Shown: positions 26,401 through 41,001, counted from the first letter of the stretch. The stretch is 64,000 bases of DNA from Camarhynchus parvulus (GCF_901933205.1 NC_044578.1:15471501-15535500); one strand, 5' to 3'. A program made the numbers and translations. The notes: generated from the letters alone by a model not told the origin.

Positions 26401-29400
26401 GACGCTAATAACTGTATCTTCTCCAAGGGTTTGGTCAGCTGAGACAACATCCTCAGTCTGACAGCTCACTGTCACCAAAAAGGGGCAGCTTCCTCCTCCT
26501 CCCATGCTCCCTATTCCTGCCAACACCTTCCAGCTGCTTCTCATGTACCTTTACAGGTCTGGTGCTGGTCTGATCCCTCCACAGGATGAGCTTTTTAAGC
26601 CAGCAGAAAACTATGCCAGTCTAAAAAAGGGACTAATTTTCTGCTGGATCAGCTCTCTAAAGGATTGGATGGACATTAGGGTGGGAGTAGCACGGGGACA
26701 GGACTCTCAGCTGGGGTCTGTACAAGAAGTCAGGGCAAGTCCCTTTAGGGATGCTAGGTCAGTTCATCATCTTGCCAAGCCATGTGCTTGGAGAACTGTG
26801 CTGTTTTATGTATAGCAGGGTGAGGCAGCTTGGCTTTTGTGAGTAGACAACCCTCAGGCTCAGAGTGGATGATAAAATATCACATTACTGTTAGTTTCCT
26901 AATGAAACAAACTCAGGTAGCTGCACTGTTGACTTTTCTAAACCTCTTACTGTCTATTCTGGGGTGTATTTTCCAAACCCATATTACAGTAACTTAGGAA
27001 TGAGTCAGCTGAGCGAAGATTGTTTCCTAATTGTCTATAACATCCAGGAAAATATGTAAAAGTGCCATATTTACTCAGTGAATCATGTACTGCTCATATG
27101 TATATTCACATGCAATTCATACTAGACTTTTCTGTGACCAATAGTATTTGACTTAGAGTGGATGGACATTTTGTGGACAATACTTTAGCATGGTTTATAT
27201 ATATACACAAAGAGTTTCTATAACTACTTATATTAATCAGGTGCCTAACAAGTATGACAGTTCCAGAATTTAAGCAAGGCATTTTTCCATTGTTGTTCAA
27301 AAATAATAAAAATCTTCCTTGGTAACAGAATTAGAGATAGGCAAAGATTGCATCAAAAGTAAGAAGACAACCTTCATAGCACATTGAGCCTGACAAGCAA
27401 ATCTACTTTGTGATCAAAATCTGGAGATGTTCATCTCCCCCTTTGTCAAAATTAGAATGGATATTTGTGCTGACCTCGTGCATCCAGCCAGCCCAACAAC
27501 TTTTGCAAATTCTGATTGGAAAACGCCTGCTCCAAGTCTTATATCGCTTTTCTGGCACGTCAGTAATTCATGTGCTTAAGTGGTGACAAGTCCTGCAGGA
27601 ATGCCAAGAAAAAACTTTGAAATTTGACCAAATGGACAAACTTAATTCTGTAGCAAGAATCTTAATATCATAATAGATCTGCATAGTGTTACATTGCAAT
27701 ATAGTACACCCAGAAAAAGCAGAAATAAAATGCTCTTTTGTAATAATGACCATTGTCAGACTGCAATGTGATTATTTCTTTGGGAAACACTTTGTTTCTG
27801 GGTTACCTAAAGATCAAACCATCTTTTGGGTTTGGTCCCTTGGGAGGGAAATCAAGAAAATATGCTTAAAAAAACATCATTATACTTGACAGGATTTACA
27901 GCTGCATGGTCTCCATTCCTGTGCACCTCCTTCCACTGCCTGACCAGCAGCCAGAAAAATGGCCAGGAAAAAAGCCATTCCTGCTGTTGCAACTCCCCCA
28001 CTCTGGTTTCTGTGCTCTGCCCGGGCTTGGGGGTATTTTGGGAGCCCTGCCAGCCTGCAGCCAGGGGTGTGAGGGCTCCTTCCTCCCCCCTGTCGTGTGC
28101 CTGCGCTGCCAGGGAAATGGTGCTGTTAGTCCTTGCATCTGACACACTCCCCTATAAATCTGAAGAGATTTGGACATTGCTCCAAAGGTAGTTGGGCTGC
28201 CTGCATTTGGTATAGGATGTTTGCCTCATTTCTGTTTCTTTAAGTTATAAGGAATAACGTGTTTCAGTTTTGGTGTTTCATACCAAGACAGCACTGTCCT
28301 GCCAGGATGGAGCAGGAATTCTCTCTGGTGCTTGCGGTCCCAGTGGAGGGAGAAGAGTGGTAAACACAGCAGCCTGAGTCGGCTTTGCCTTTGGGTGAGC
28401 CCTGGCAGGGAGCTGGCATGGGGACATGCTGCCCCTGCAGTGGCACACAGGCAGAGGCTGGGAATGCTGCAGGAGTATGGATACAGGAGGGACTCTGACA
28501 AGAGGGTGAGGATGGGCCCCTCAGTGTCTTCCCTGCTGGGGCAGTGGCAGGGCAGGGACAGGCAGGCAGTGTCCCACCAGCAGGGCAGCTCAGCACAGCA
28601 GCTCTCTGCAGGTCCAGCTCCACCCATGGGTGCCTGGCACACCAGGCTCAGCTCCTGATTTCCCATCACACGGGCTGCCCATCACCGTGCCCTTCTCTGT
28701 TACACTGCCTCAGAGCACCTGAGGGACAAATCTGGGCTGGACCTGCCCTGTTCCCACTGGGATTGAGAACTTTGGTGTGTCATAGGGGAACATGAGATTG
28801 GCAGACATGCAGTGAATGGCAATGGCCCCAGAGCTTCCACATAAGGAAGCCCAAACCAGCATGAGGACCTCACTCCAGTCCTCTGGCTCCAGGTGCACAT
28901 TTAAAGGAGCTTGTGCTGGCCGGGAAGTTGTTTTCAAAAATGCAATACCATCAAAGAGCGAATTAATCATGAGCAGTGGGGTTTGATGGCTTTTGGTGAG
29001 GGCCAGATTCCCAGGTACCACGATGGGGAGCGCTGGCAAGGTGTGTGATCCCGGGGCTGTGGAGTAAAACATCTGCATTACAGGCACTCTTGAACCATTC
29101 TACTGACAAGAATGATTTTATCAGCCCATCCTCTCCCCTGCTGCTAAGTTCATGAAGATGCAGTGGGTATGGGGACCACATCCTGTGACAGGTGGCAGTG
29201 GCATGGACACCGAGAATGGTCATGGCAAGATGGGGCTTCCTTCCAAACCTCTCCCAATGGGCCAAATGAGACATGAGTGACCATGTCTCTTTACAGTGCT
29301 GCAATTACACAAAAGGTAGACCTGAGCTACTTCAGAAAACTGTAAGGTCCCTCAGGAACCTGACAGAAGTGGCAAGGGAATTCAGGACTTCCAGATGCAC

Positions 29401-32002
29401 CAAGAGCCACGGAGCTCCCAGAGGTTTCAGCAAGGAGTCATTTTGTAGTGCATGTGTTGCTGCTGGTCTGGTATGATACGCTGGAGCACAGGCTAACTTG
29501 ATTTGTTGTGCTTTTACATTGCTGGAGTAAGAGGGATACTAAACTGTCTGTTAGAGGAATTTTGTCACATGAATTTTATGAACTGTGGTAAATAAGTGTT
29601 GATGTTTTTCTGAATTAAAATTGAATTTAAATGTAACCCTTGTCTCTTGCCAGCTGGGGTCATGTGGCACTGTTGGACTGGCTTGTGGAGACTGCCTGCA
29701 GTTCTATTTATTTAGTAAAATATTTTGGCAAAGCTCTGGCATCCTGTTTCCTTGCTGTGAGCAGAGAGAAGAAAGTAGTTTAAGTAGCACAAAACTCCAG
29801 TACAGTCACAAGGTTATCCTCAGGATCAAGTTTTTGGCTATATCTAGGAGCTAGATGAGTTCAGAACAAGTTGCAAACAAAACCACAGAGCAAAATACTA
29901 CCCTATGCAGAGTAGCTTTGGGAACCTGCAGTGGAGGAGCAAATACAGGCAGGATTAGTGCTTGGGAGACTTGTGACCTCATTTACCCATTTGTCCCTCT
30001 CCCAAGGCACATGATCCACTGCAATGCAGGGCTGGAGAGTGAGAGGGGCATCCTTACTGTGGTTGGATGCAAGACAGCTGGAAGCAGCAGAGCACTTCTC
30101 ACCTGTGTTTGGAAGGTGATGCTACCCATGAGGCAGTTTATTTACCCACTTGACTGCAGCATCTCTGTGCTGGATGCACTGAGGAGAACTGACAGCCTCA
30201 AAGGGAGAGAATTTATTCTTTCCTTTAAATACAAGAAACCTATTGCTACATCCTCACTGCAAGATCTCAGTGTGCCACCTGTGTCACTGTGGAAACACTG
30301 ACCCTTCTCACCGTCACCAGCAGCACGTCAGAGCCCACACTGTACTCTGCATGGGGTAGGACATGGTAAATGAATCCCAGCAGAGGTGTGCTCCTAGATG
30401 GTGGCTACAGTGCTCCTTGGAAACACAGCCTAACCTTTGGGGGGTGTTACCCCTGTGCCTTCAATGAGCTGAAAATTTCTACAAAGTGGCAGGCCTGGAC
30501 ATATTTTTTTCAAACCAAAGAGCTTATTGGGGCAGGAATCAGTAGAATAGATGAGAAAAGAAACTTTCTAAGCTTATGGAAATGGCTTTGCAAGGCCTGG
30601 CACTTGCACAGATGAAGAGCAACAACGTGGCCCTGCCAGCTGAGGGCTGGATTGGCCAAGCAGGTAGGGCAGGTTCCTCCTGCCCAGGAGCTTGGCGTGG
30701 CCACCCCGATGTGCTGCTGGAGGAGCTGCCGAGCACATGCTTTGCCTTTGCTGGCAAGTGTTTCTGCAGAGGTTGTGAAAATGGAGAGGCACTGCTTCCA
30801 AACTGCTGATAACACCCATTAGCAGAAACCAGCTGCACAAGGGGCTCACCCCTGCCAGCACCAGCATCCAGGCACCTTGAATGCCAATAATCCAGCAGTG
30901 CCACAGTACCTGTGCTGTTCACAGCTCCTCCAGAGCTCTGGGACCCTCTCCTTTGCACCATAACCCACACTCTCCCGTCAGCACCCAAATACTTGTAGCT
31001 GTTTGCTTCAGAGAAAGGAGGCTGGGACTTGGTGAGTCCAGCTTGTGCATCAACAGGAACTTAAGCTTGTACCTGCTGCAAGTGGAGCTTTACCATAAAT
31101 CTTGCAAAGCAAAAGATTTTTTGGTCGGAAACATGTGAAAAGGACCTGAAAAAAAAATTTAGTGCTTATCAAGTGTCTGAGGAAGGCAAATAAAACCTTG
31201 CATGCCTGAAAAAAGTGAGGTGGTGAAGCAGGGGGCTGCTGCATATTGTGGGGTGTGGTGATACCCAGGGTGGGGAGGGGTGCTGGGGTTCTGCTGGCCC
31301 TTATGCTCCAAGGGCTCAAGGGTTACGGTGCTTTTTCAAAATCAGGGCTGCAGCAGCAAGGCAAACTCTTTGTAAGAGAATGTTCTGTCCATGACAGAGT
31401 AAAGGCTTTTTCAGTCATTGCAGAGAGGGCTGCAGCCTGGGGAGAGAGGGACCAGTGAAAAGGTGTTTTGTTGAGACTTGGATTTTTCCTGGGCTTGTGT
31501 TGATGCCAGAAGGGCTGGGGCTCTCCCTTGGCAGGAATGGGGAAATGGAGGAAACAGATGTGTTGCCATGGCAATGCAGGGAGCAGCTGCCATGGGCACA
31601 AGCCTCCTTTTTTGCCGTGTTGCAGCCCACACTGAGAGCCCACATCAGGGACAGTCAGCCCTGCAGGCCCACAGCCACCCTCTGACCCCACTGACCCTGG
31701 GCAGCAGGGTGGGACAGGGTGGCTGCAGCAGCCACACCACCAGCCAGGCTCCCCTGCTGCCCACCGGCACTGGAGTTGTCAGTAGCTCACTTAGGGCTTT
31801 CATTAAAAATAAAAAAACCTTTGTTTACTTAAATGTCTTTTTTTCCCCTCAGCTTCATCACTCCAGTTCCCCTTAGTAGGCTTCAAGAGTCCTCATTCAT
31901 AAGGGGGCAAGAGGTAGGTCAGAGTCTTTGGGGGAAGTTACACCTAAATACAAAAATGTGTCTGCTCAAAACTTGCAGGTTCCAGACCTTATTGTCTCTG
32001 TG
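26401..32002. other. Intergenic, no gene recognised
   Basis: The sequence between the LRRC8C 3' end and the solo LTR is AT-rich to about 27.8 kb. It is then GC-richer with many chance open frames on both strands (for example 28,226-28,669 minus, 29,855-30,301 plus), none resembling a known protein. A short TA-rich tract lies near 27,196. No RNA gene was recognised. Confidence 0.55.
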
Positions 32003-32328
32003 TCCTAGTGTAGGGGGATAGAACATAAGAAAATAAAGATAGTGTAGAAAGTAATCTCACCCCTAAGGAGTTGCAGCTGGGCCAATTATCATGGATTAGG
32101 AACAGGCCTGACTTTAACAGGCCACAGCTGTAACCAATGAGAAGAAGAGTGCTATAAAAGAGTGGGGTGGCTGGGTGAGAAGGGAACTTGAGTTGGTTGG
32201 TTGCTTTGTGGAGAAGAAAGTGCCAGTGCTCTGAGGAGCTGCCCATGAGAAACACCAAGAAAGGATGAAACTTTTGTGATAAGGAGACAACAGTATGGAA
32301 ACCCTGTGATAAGATGAAAACATCCTAG
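32003..32328. mobile_element. Solo LTR of an endogenous retrovirus with 6-bp target-site duplication
   Basis: A 314-bp unit at 32,009-32,322 begins TGTAGGGGG and ends GAAAACA, so it has the canonical TG...CA ends. It is flanked directly by identical hexamers TCCTAG at 32,003-32,008 and 32,323-32,328. Inside are two CCAAT boxes (32,082 and 32,134) and a TATAAAA box at 32,153-32,159, placing the U3 promoter on the plus strand. An AATAAA at 32,032 lies unusually early. No primer-binding site, internal region or second LTR follows, so it is a solo LTR left by recombination between two LTRs. A 6-bp duplication is typical of ERVK/alpharetrovirus-like integrases. The perfect duplication suggests it is not very old. 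No viral protein-coding sequence is present. Confidence 0.87.
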
Positions 32329-35300
32329 GTTCTGCCATTTTTTTTTCCCAGGAAAAATATTTAGTAGGTCAGTAGATGACTGAAATGGTGAGTTTCCCAA
32401 AACTGGTCTTCCTCTCCTCTGTTCTCCTTGAACCCCAAGGCTGGAGCATAGGGCACCAAGGGTCCCTATGCATCATCTCACCAGAGAGGGCAACAAGCTC
32501 TATAACAGCAGGAATGAGGAAGTGTGGCAGAGGTGAGGCATGTGGCATGTGGTGAGGCCAGTTCAGGTGCTCCCAGTGTCACTGACAGCTCTCCTCTCCA
32601 TGCTGCAGGTGTGCTCAGCCCTGGCAGGAAGAGGTTCTGTCTGTCTTAGTGTTTGGCCCAGGATATTTTAAACAGGGATTAGAGGAAAAGGAATAATCAC
32701 TGGCTGAACTACTCAGTAGGCTCCAGGGTAGGATGTTCAGAGATACAATTAGGTCTCTCTGCCTCAGATCCCTCATGTGGCACAGGCTGTTTCCTCCTCC
32801 TTCAGCTCCTTTCTGCATCCTTTGGCTGGAGTTGGAAGGTGAACAGCACCAACTGTATGACTGATGCTTGATCCCAAGCAGCTAAAAGAAGGTGAGAAGT
32901 TCCCTACCCAAATGACTTACAGCAGATACCACCATCCCTGGGTGTTCAAGGGGGCTTGGTCCCAGTAGCTGAGTATAACCCTCTATATAGCACAGGCCAG
33001 CTGAAAAATTTTTGCCAGGATTTTGATATGTGCTGAGACACTATCCAAACAAAAGTGAGCAATGTCTCCCCAAGTCAATAATTCATAATGTGTGTGTGGA
33101 TGTTTTCCCTTGACAGCAATACATTTGAGCCTTAGCCTTATCTAAATCTCATTTAACCAGCTATCCAAGCAAGGTTTAAAAAGTAGCTGTAAACTGCATC
33201 TAAATCCATCCATTTGAGCTGCAGTTTCATCTAGTACTTGTTTAGAAGTTATGCCTGAGAGATCTGCCTAATGTATGAGGGTGTTTTCCTTACACATTGC
33301 CTGGCTGGACATTTTTCCATTGGAGATCACTCAGCTGCTGGGGATCTGTGATAATGATGATTTAGAAACAAGGCCAGCAAGGAATTCAGACAGAGTACAA
33401 ACAAATGGCCCAAAGCTGCCTCCCTGCCAAACGTATTTCCATTTTTCACACCCCTTTTCTCTACAGCATAGAAGGCCCATAACACTCCATAAGTACACAT
33501 TTACAGTCACTTCAGGCCTCCAAGGGCATCCCCTATGAAAACAGCTCTCATTATAAAGAAATGTTTCCAGTTTAGGAGCCTTTACAGTGAATTCCATTAA
33601 TGTCATGCTTCTATGAGTCCTGCATCCCTCTCGGTAGGTTTTGGTCCCATCTTTACACGTGCCTTAGATGCTCCAGTTGCCTTCCAACATAGCAAAAGTG
33701 ATTCCCTGTTTTTTAGTTGCATGGTGTCCCCAAGCACTTTGTTTTCAGGCCTATAATGTATTATTTGCCATGGATGCACAGATAATGCAATGGATGCCCA
33801 ATTTATTACATCTTATGGAGACACTGTGGATTTTTCCCATTGCAATCTTCATGAAGAAGTTTATTTATTCTGCAAAACTTCAAAGCATTCAAATTTAAAC
33901 ATTTTGCTTTCCCTTTTATGGCTGTGAAAAAGAGAGGTGAGACCTCAGAATGTGAGCCTTTTCCACAGTGTCACTGACAGGCAGCAGATGCCAGGGGAAA
34001 CTGGGAATACACCAAACAAGATTTTGTAAGGGTGCAGGGCAGGGTCTGAGGTGAGGAGCTCACTGAGCAGTGATGCTGGTGCAGGTAGCAGGAGATGAGA
34101 GGCCTCAGCCCTCCCACAGTGCTGGCTTATGCAGCAGGGGCTGGGCTGTGTTCCCTCTCTGGATTGTGCCCCTTTCTGTGGTGGAAAAAGTGAAACTCAC
34201 TAGAGATGCTGCTGGGGATAGGCTTGGGGAAGTTTCTCTCTTTTCTTTGCTAATTAACTTGCTAAGCACACACTGAGCATAATGCCAGGTATTGCCCCAG
34301 GACAGGGGCTGTGTCTGCTCCAAAGTGGGGGCACCAGTGGTGACTCTCTGGCATCTCCATCCCCACCTATGGCATGGGGGGAGCATTTAAAGGAGTTTGT
34401 CAAGCTGACAAGAGGTGATGTAAAATAGTCTGAGATCCTCAGATGAAATCCACTGATGAAATAACCTGTTATCACTGTGCATCTCATCAGACTTCCCTGA
34501 AAATCATCCTGGCAGTTCCATGTGAGTAATGCAGGGGTGTATGCAGCCAGCAGTGTTGGTAAGGGAGTTTTCCACTTTCCAGGTGCAATAGATGCTGATT
34601 TGATCCTGGTGACAGTTACACATACAGCAGACAGTAATTATTCTGGGTTCCTCCCGGTGTTTACAGCTGAGTGAAGCTCCTGATCACTAAATTAAGTAAA
34701 GCCAGAAGGTGACACTGCACTGCAGGAGACCTTGGCAGTGTAGATGCACCCTTTGTCAGCAATACATGAGTTTGGTTGGCTTGCCTTTGGATTTGCTTCC
34801 TCTCCATCAGCCTCTGCTGCTGAAATCCTGTCTGCACCCAGCTCTTCACTGCCCCATGGAGTGAGGGACTGTAGCTGGATCCCATGGGGTAGGAGGGCAG
34901 CAGCTGCTGGCATCAGGGAAGGCAGAGCACAGCACTGAATGACTTCCAAGGCAACAGGGCTGTGTGGTTTTCTGAGAGCATGGAGCCCAGGTCCTGCCCC
35001 TTAGGGTGTCCCTGCCTGGCTGTGGGTATCACAGGTATGCCCAGCCCTGGGGTGGGCACCAGAAAGGGCTACAGGCACCCAGCTGCAAATGGCAGTGCTG
35101 AAAGCCTGGATAAAAGAGGAAGGAAGTTTTCCAGCTGTCATGGTTTCTGTTCTTTCTTCAGAATTAAAATCTGATGGGTATCTAGGAGAAGGTTTTATCC
35201 TTGATATTGGTCCTCTTAAGTCCTTCTCTTTTACCCCATCTTTGCTCTGAAAGATTTTTTGTTCCCTTGCCTGTTTCCCAAAGCTTTTCCCTTTTTGTTT

Positions 35301-38300
35301 CCCTATCACTGAGGGGGAAAAAAAGTTCCTAAATGCAAAGCAACAAAAACAAATTAAATAAATAACGCAGACTTACAGGAAAAGCTTGTCTATTTTTGAA
35401 CTTCCTCTGCCTAACTTTTTTTCTGACTCCTTCAATGTCCAGTGTCTCCTGCCACCCACCTCTGGGCTTGGGCACATCCGCAGGCAAAGCTGGAGTGGTG
35501 CAGAGTTGGAGCCTGCAGGGACCCTCCTGGGGCACCCAAACCTTGCTGCCTCATGGAGTGGTCAAAGTTCTTCCCTGAGGGAGTGGGGAAAGGGGGGGTT
35601 TGCTGTTTGTAAAAAGCAAAGGAATTACTTTGTCTAGCCAGGAAATTCTCATACAAGCAGGGTACACAAGCAGTAGCTCAAATTCTCACCAAATCAGATT
35701 ACCCAAAAAACTGTGCCATAAAAGCAACCTGATATCACATTCCCTTAACGGGAGTGCTGTATTCCCAGTCTGATAACATAAAAATGAGCAACTAACATGT
35801 AAAATAAGGAAATACTGTATTTCTCTGACTAAGTGCTTACCTACATGGGTCTTTTTCCTGATTTGGATCCTATTTTCTGCAAAACCAGTTTTTTAGGCAG
35901 GATTATCATGGCTCATTCAGTGAATACCTCACTCCAGTTTGCTTTCTGCAGCTTTTCTGCACTTGGATCCTCTGTTAATAAACAGCCTCTACTGTTTACC
36001 TCCCTGGGGGACTGTGAGAGAGCCTGCAGTCAAAGGGGATTGAAAACATCATCTTTCCTCTGCTATTGAGCTGAAAAGAAAAGCCTTCTGCAATGCCTAC
36101 GGGACACAGTGTTTATAGGAATCTCAGCTCAGACGAGGCCAGGAATAGCACAGGGATGAAATGATACAGAGGGGGACCAGGGACACAGGTGGCTGCTGGA
36201 GGAGGGGTTAGCCAGAGGGATGGCTTCTCCTCCAAAGTATCATGCAACTCCTCCTTCGTGCACAGAGAGGGAGAAATCTCTCTCAGCTGCCACAAGTGAC
36301 TCATGTAGAAGGAAGAAGGTGGATCTAAAAACCAAACTACAAATCAGGACTAAAGATCTGTACCTTCCTCCTCTGTTACTATGCAGAAGAACATCAGAAT
36401 TGAAAGGCAGATTGCTTTTTTCTGAAACAAATTGCAAACAACTGGAGGGCTTCAAGTGCCTGATCTATTTATAATAAAACCAGTGGGAAATTAATTTGCT
36501 TATTTTCCTAACACTTAATAAAATAGCTGGCAAACAGTAGTGATAAACCACTTATGTTAAAAAATTTGTGGTTTCACTTCTTCAAGAAGCCTTTGCCTGT
36601 AGACTCTGCTCACCATTAAGGGAGACTGGAAATTTGGAGAATTGAAATATAAGCACATAAAGCTAAAACTCTGTGAACAAATATTTCATTACTTATTTCT
36701 TGGCATTAAAAGCCAATACCTCCAGATCTTCCAAGATAACTTCATATCACTTTAACAAAGATTCAAAGAAATAAAAAAGGGAGAGGTCTTTAAAAGTGTA
36801 AATCCCTCTTCCACTGCAGCCAGCTAAGCTGCTGCCAGTGGAGCCATTCACTGTGGGAATTTCTATGAGGAAGCCCTGAAACAAGCTGAAACTACTTGGT
36901 GAAGGTGACATTTTTGATGAATATCTACACTCACAGAAGCCTACAAACCATTTCACAGTGCTTTTGAACAAGGCTGGGAAGTGGAGGGTGCAGAGAATGT
37001 GTGGGTGGTATGCTCCTCTTTACAGCTATTTTCCAAGTCCTTCCCTAATAAGATGTTTTAGAAGTGCAGTTGAGGCTCTCTGAGGGGTCCAGGAAGGCTG
37101 GTGGCCAGGCAGTGCAGGCCAGGGGTTTGCTTTGGAGGCAGCAGGTGGGCACTGGGATCACTGCCATTACTTGCCTGGCTTTGGCAGCCCTGGGATCCTC
37201 TCCAGGCAGCACAGGGGCAACACTAAGGCCGTGTAAAGGTGCATGTAACTGAGACTGAGGAGTCTCAAGGATGGACAGGTGAGCCTGCTGGGAAGGTGAA
37301 GGGAGACTGACTGTGTGTCTAGGTTTTTGGTTATTTTTTCTGTTGTTCATGTGCTGTGCTCCCTTAGGATGGTCTTTTTGCTGAACTCTTTCAACCATTG
37401 GTTCCCACAGTATTCAAGACTTTTCTAATGTAAATGAGCTCCTTCTCAGAGTCTCCCTTGAACTGCACAATGCTTGGGAAGTTCAGAGAAACAGTGATGC
37501 TCTGAGGGCAGGGACTTTTCAAAACCCCTATATAAGTAGCTGATGATAAAACCCTTGCAAGTTATTTGTCCATATCCTCGTTTTCCTCATTCACCTGACA
37601 TTCACCCACTCTCTATTGGTGCAGCGGTGGCTGGAAGAGGCATCTGGTCTGTGTCAGCTTTATCTGCCTTTTTTCTTCCTACTGTGCCTCATTATGTATG
37701 CTCAATAATTCAATTCAGATTTGAAAGGAAATACATAAGAAATTAACTGGCAAGACAGCAGCAGCTGCAGGAACTCCATGGGAGAAGAAATCTATGAACT
37801 AATGGACTTAGTGGCAATGTAATACCTAGACATGACTGCAAATTGCTTCAGCACATGTGAGTCTGAAAACAAAGAGAGGATCCAAGAAAATGGAGTCAGA
37901 GGAAAAATATCTGTGAAGTGGCATTTTCCTTGCTCCTCTGAAGGCTGTAGATGTACTCAGAACACAGTAAGGCACCTTGCAGAGCAGGCACAGTCAGGAC
38001 AATACAGTGGGCAAAATCCTTAGTAGTGCAGTGGCAAAGTACATCACACTTGCTCACAGTGCCATGGGAGCTGCCACCAGATCTCAGGGCATGGTGGCAG
38101 AAATGTCCCAAATCCCTGGGAGCACCGGAGGCTGCATTCTGGGTGCTTGCATTCCCCACCTGTCTGCCCTGTGGAGCAGGAATATGGCTGTGAGGAGTTT
38201 GCCATGGCTGTCCTTCACTTGGCATCTGTGGGATGGTTGGGTCTGAGTAATTACACACTTTGAGCAGCCTTACTACAGATATAGAGACAGTTCCAGAAAA

Positions 38301-40926
38301 GCACTCTGCTAATTACAGATTTCAGTGGTTGATGTCAGGATTAAAACTGAGACACTTCCCCTAGAAGGCCTGTGATGCCCCCCAGTTTCTAAGAGTCCAT
38401 CCCAGCCCTGGGGCATTGTGGGGCTGGGGACATTGCACATGTTATGTTACAGCTGAGGGTTCCCACTGTCTTTTTTTTGTTGTTGTTTTATTTTTGTTTT
38501 GAGTCAAGTGACATAAATATTCCCTAGCACTGGGGAGCCACATTTATTTTTATAAGACTGAACTTGTCTCACCTCAGAGTTCAGGGCAGTTTCCTAAGAG
38601 AACTGTGCTCACACAGACTCCCTGCCTCTTGCTGGTAGCTGCTTCAATCAGCTGGGTCTCCCAGCCTGCCCTCAGGCCAGGAGATGGACTGGGAAAATGC
38701 CACAGAGGGATGCTGGGCACAGCACAAGTGACAACAGCCAGCACACAGAAAGCCAGTTTAAGGTTGCAGGTTCTGTGCTGCAGCTCTGCCCATAGTGGGG
38801 GGAGTGTTTCAGCTGTGAGAAACGCTGCTCTCTTCAACCAGAGTTTGCATTTGGACAAAATGGAAAACAGGTACCCACAGGCTATTGGGATGTGGTTCCA
38901 GTGCCCAGAACCACTGTGCAAAATGCTGTCAGCATGAGGTAAAGAGACTCCTTAAAGAACATGGCTGAAATTAGCCCTAGATCAGCAATTCCTACAGTAG
39001 CCCTGTGCTGTAAGGCCACTATGAATTGCTTCTTTTTATCTTGCTGATTATAATAGCAACAGCAAAGTTTTTCTTGGTGTGTTGTATTTATTTTGCTTTC
39101 TTAGGAAATTAAAAAAAAAAAAAAGATGGACCAATGTTCTGCAGGCACTGTGGAAATAAGTGTGTGTCCTTGTCCACAAAATGAAATCTCTTCTGGCTTT
39201 TTTTCTAATCCCTTTTCCTGGGGCACTTGCCCAGCTCAGCTGGTCAAGTCCAGCATGATGAACTCCATTCTATGTGACAGACTTGCCAGGAGGTGAGGCA
39301 CTGGGGGCTAAGCATGGGGAAACTTCTTTCCTGAGCAAGTCTTCCTGACTGAGGTGCTGAAACAGGAGTCGTGGCATGGAAGCCATGGTGGCATGAGGAT
39401 TACAGCTCCTGGAAACCAGCTGGCCTCCAGAGCTGGGGTGTAGAGCCACCATCCCCATAGCCCACAGGGTGTTTCCATGGTGTCAGCATGGTCCAGGACA
39501 GCCCTGCCATTCCCTCCTCTCCCTGCAGGTTTGGGACAACTGTCTGGGGGAAACAGTAAGTACAGAGGCAACTGGGGCCCAGCCAGAGGCTGTTTAATTG
39601 ACCCAAGTGTCCCAGGCAATCCCAGAACATACCAGTTGCTGTGTCTCCCACGGGGAACCAGAATACAGGAGGCTACAGAGGTTTGTAGATCTCTACCACC
39701 ATCCTCACCTTTCCATTCACCCCTTGTACCAGGTTTGCTGATGGTACAGCAAAGGGGTTGCTGGCATTGCCTGCACTGTGCAGTTATCTACAGCTGTAAA
39801 ATTAGGTCAAATGCTTTGAATGTGATTACAGAACAGAGGGCAGGCCCATCTTAGAGTGACTATTCAGAAAGAAGGATATTTTGACTCCAATCGTCAATAC
39901 AGGGATACAGATAGCACAGCAGGAGCAGAACAGATGTCCATGAGTCTTTCAACAATAGGAAAAGGAATTTAAAACAGACTCATTGGAATATAACTTGAAA
40001 AACAGGTGAGTAGGAAAAACGAGAAAACAATTGCAAATAATTTCAGGTTTCCAGTTCTTTAAAAATTATAATGGTTCAGGTATGTGATGAGCAGCTGCTT
40101 TCTCTGAAAAGCAGGCAAAATATTAAATCAAAGAAAAAGGAGAATTTATGTACATATGTATGCACTTTGAAAGATTCCTGTTGAATTATGAATATCTTCA
40201 AATCATAAAATACAGAGCCTGTCAGTGGTTTCCATAGAAGTTTGAACATGCAATTTCACTTGTTCACAGTGCAGTCTCTGTGTGCTATCACATTGAAACC
40301 AGAGAGAAGCAAGAAAGACACAGAATAATCTTGTAGGTAAAAAAAAAAACTTAAAAAAAACCCCAAACAACACCTACAAACCTGATTGACAGACTGAGTA
40401 ATTATTAATGGGAAATTCAGAGACAAGAGGCATGAGGAATAAACTTCTCTAGGAATTGGCTTTTATCACACAAAATTCAATAGATTAACTGCAAGAGGTG
40501 AAGTGCTTCCTTCCCTTGGAAAAGTGGGGAGGTTAAAAATGCGAAGGTTTTTAGCAGCCAGCAGCTGCACCAGTGCAGCAGAGATGCTGCAATGGGACAC
40601 TGCTCCTGTGCTGACAGAGGCAGGAGCTTGCACAGCCCTCCATGGGCACCACCAGTGTGAGGACTGCTGCAAATAGCCGAGGCTGTCATGGGGTGGAGGG
40701 CATGACCCTGAGAACAGTACATTAGGGGCTGAGAAAGCACCCAGAAGCTGTGGGTTTGGCTGTAGCCCTTCCAGTGCTTCCTGCATGCCATGTGCCCAGG
40801 ATATCTGGAGAAAGGATGTGCCGGGATTGTCTGTCACAGCCGTGGAACTGGGGACATCTATGGCATGAAACACAGGGGCCTTGCAAGCGGCTGTGGAGCC
40901 ACAGGCAGGAGGGCAAGAAGGGCAAA
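32329..40926. other. Intergenic, no gene recognised
   Basis: Mixed AT-rich and moderately GC-rich non-coding DNA. Open frames are below 130 codons and none is recognisable. A short exon-like block (about 39,530-39,557) has a pyrimidine-rich CTCTCCCTGCAG acceptor and an ACA|GTAAGT donor but no supporting context. An A-run lies near 39,109-39,124. Confidence 0.5.
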
Positions 40927-41001
40927 GTGCTGGAGCTCTGGCACCCCTGGCCCAGCTCCCGGGCAGCCCGCCCCGCTCCCGGCCTGGCACGGCCCTGCTG
41001 C
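40927..41001 (-). repeat. GC-rich inverted repeat, left arm
   Basis: The reverse complement of this 75-bp block aligns at roughly 85% by eye with 42,351-42,423. Both share the order GCAGCAGGGCCGTGCC, then GGCCGGGAGCGGGGCGG, then CTGCC, then GAGCTCCAGCAC. The arms lie about 1.35 kb apart in opposite orientation. They may be two copies of an unnamed GC-rich repeat or the product of an inverted duplication. Confidence 0.75.

Noticed and set aside
29855..30301. 148-codon plus-strand frame
   Set aside because: Not recognised, with no promoter or splice context. Retained only as generic intergenic sequence.
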